Positions 62,600-64,000 of a DNA stretch of 64,000 nt are shown in pieces. Source of the stretch: Zygaena filipendulae. Its lineage: Eukaryota; Arthropoda; Insecta; Lepidoptera; Zygaenidae. The stretch covers positions 697,001 through 761,000 of the forward strand of contig OU015652.1 of NCBI GenBank assembly GCA_907165275.2, written 5' to 3'. Position 1 is the first letter of the stretch, and each line of letters opens with the position of its first letter. Under the pieces are notes generated by a model. It saw only the letters and a program-made list of their open reading frames with translations. It was not told the origin of the DNA and ran no database searches. Made by a program: the position numbers and the translations under genes.

Positions 62600-63600
62600 A
62601 ATGTAGAGAAAGTAGAAAAACGAAGAAATAAACATTCAGACAGACGGATGGAAATGACGAAATTTCATTGGTTTCGCTTTTGTCAGTTAGCACGGACCCC
62701 TAAAAAATAGCACTGTTGTAAAGTCGTAGCTGTCGTAATTGAACCAGCTTTTAATTCTTTACCGACGTTAACATAAAAACGAAGCACTCCCCTCACGTAT
62801 GAAATCCTAATTTGGGAATGTTACAACGGCTATTAAGACGAAAAAGGTAAAAAAAAATTGGTTACAAATTTTAACGACTTTGACACGGCCTGAAGTTCAC
62901 GTAAAGTTGTTCATAAAAGTGTCGTTTAAAATCAAAATGTACCGAGCGGCGCGGAGGGGGTTGTTCGGCAAATAAAACATGAGCGGACAGAGCCGTGGTC
63001 TCGTGAAGTCTGCGTTACGCAATTGTACCTATCCTAATGGTCAGAGGGGCTATAATGTAACTTTTGTTTCTATCATTTTTCGGTTGCAGTCAAAAAATAT
63101 GGCGGTTTTGCTATTACAAATGCACGTTTTGACACCAACAGTATCTAGTAATCAACCAAAATAAACATACTTCAAAAGTTGTAGCTGTCTAAACATGATT
63201 AATTAATCACAAAATCGCAATTTTTCTTATTGAAACTGAAATAATATGATAGCAACCAAAGTTACATAATTGCCCTGCAGATGGGCCTAGATTTTGATAT
63301 TTTTACGTTAAAATTATACCTATGATTAACTCTTCATTTTTAAGTGCATTTAAGTCAAATCTATTATCCTCATAATATTAGTAATATAGGTAAAAAGCTT
63401 AGGAAATGATTTAAGTATAGGTAGATGTATCATGTGTTATTGCCAATCCAAATCCAATGTGAACAGCATCAGCAGTGGCAACACACTGTCGACGTCTCGC
63501 GAAGTTCTGTTGCCGCGCTACCCTTACTACGATTTCCGCAACTTAAATTTAAATAATTTTGCTCTTTTTTTTTTGTTAGTTTTTTAGAATTTCTCAGTGG
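62600..63600. other. Non-coding stretch
   Basis: No gene recognised. The 61-codon frame 62979-63164 is not protein-like. Positions 63450-63545 are less AT-rich. Confidence 0.3.
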
Positions 63601-63606
63601 CTTTAA

Positions 63607-63798
63607 TCCCTATTAATATTATAACTATCTGTCTGTCTGTCTGTTACGCTTTCACGCCTTAACGGCTCAACCGATCATCACTGAATTTTGCATACGCGTT
63701 GTCAGGGGTATATACAAAGACATATAGTACTTTTTATCCCGGAATCCCGCGGGATCTCCGAAATTAACTCCGCGAGCGAAACCGCGGGTAACAGCTAG
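63607..63798 (+). mobile_element. Helitron-like element, full length
   Basis: TCCCTATTAATATTATAACT, three to four GTCT units, TTAACGGCTCAACCGATCAT, and an end with CGCGAGCGAAACCGCGGGTA and CTAG. Confidence 0.8.
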
Positions 63799-63955
63799 TT
63801 GAAAATGAATTGCTGTTCGTTTGTCTCGCTAAAACTCGAGAATGGCTGGACCGATTTGGCTGATTTTGATCTGGAAATATTTGTGGAAGGTCAGGGAAGG
63901 TTTAAGAAGTAAATCAGAAACTCACGCGGATGAAACCGCGGCGAACGGCTAATTA
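63799..63955 (+). mobile_element. Helitron variant H, adjoining head to tail
   Basis: TTGTCTCGCTAAAACTCGAG, AATGGCTGGACCGATTTGGC and the end CGGATGAAACCGCGGCGAAC with GCTAAT. It begins where the preceding copy's CTAG ends. Confidence 0.6.
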
Positions 63956-64000
63956 AATATAAAAATTAATACATATGTTTATACAGTCCAATGAACTACA

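Overview
The window reads as nuclear DNA of a moth or butterfly (Lepidoptera). It is AT-rich and almost free of long open frames. It is packed with degenerate copies of a short element whose end carries a CCGCGG-GTGAAA-CCGCGG hairpin followed by CTAG and whose other end is TCCTACTAATATTATAAA. I read this as a non-autonomous Helitron-like family that is very common in lepidopteran genomes. Several miniature inverted-repeat elements (MITEs), tRNA-derived SINEs, LINE 3' ends and one LTR-element relic fill much of the rest. No bacterial operon, CRISPR or phage structure is present.

Layout. Positions 1-12.2 kb hold intergenic or intronic DNA with Helitron copies, a GC-rich island at 2.5-3.5 kb that resembles a promoter and first exon, a 411-bp foldback element at 6.0-6.4 kb, and a second GC-rich, CRE-containing island at 7.6-7.7 kb. 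Positions 12.2-31 kb hold two SINEs in inverted orientation, many Helitrons, MITE families 1, 2, 4 and 5, and AT-poor islands with homeodomain-type or CRE-type motifs. Positions 31-45 kb hold further Helitrons, two foldback elements, and a nested structure in which an R1-like LINE sits inside a MITE (39.9-41.1 kb). They also hold two near-identical 347-bp MITEs and a Helitron split by a MITE. Positions 45-53 kb contain the only convincing intact protein gene, a divergent carbonyl-reductase-like short-chain dehydrogenase at 51047-51880 on the minus strand, with a hAT-like MITE about 360 bp upstream of its start codon. Positions 53-64 kb hold a four-copy ~608-bp tandem array (55.3-57.6 kb), more MITEs, a broken LTR retrotransposon (putative 5' LTR plus gag-protease remnant, 59.95-61.3 kb) and two Helitron copies at the right edge.

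How it fits together. This looks like a large intron or gene-poor intergenic interval. Apart from the dehydrogenase, coding content is transposon-derived and broken. Islands lacking recognisable repeats are candidate regulatory DNA, but that is inference from base composition and motif reading only. Element boundaries were read by eye from terminal repeats and target duplications. Family names beyond those signatures are tentative.
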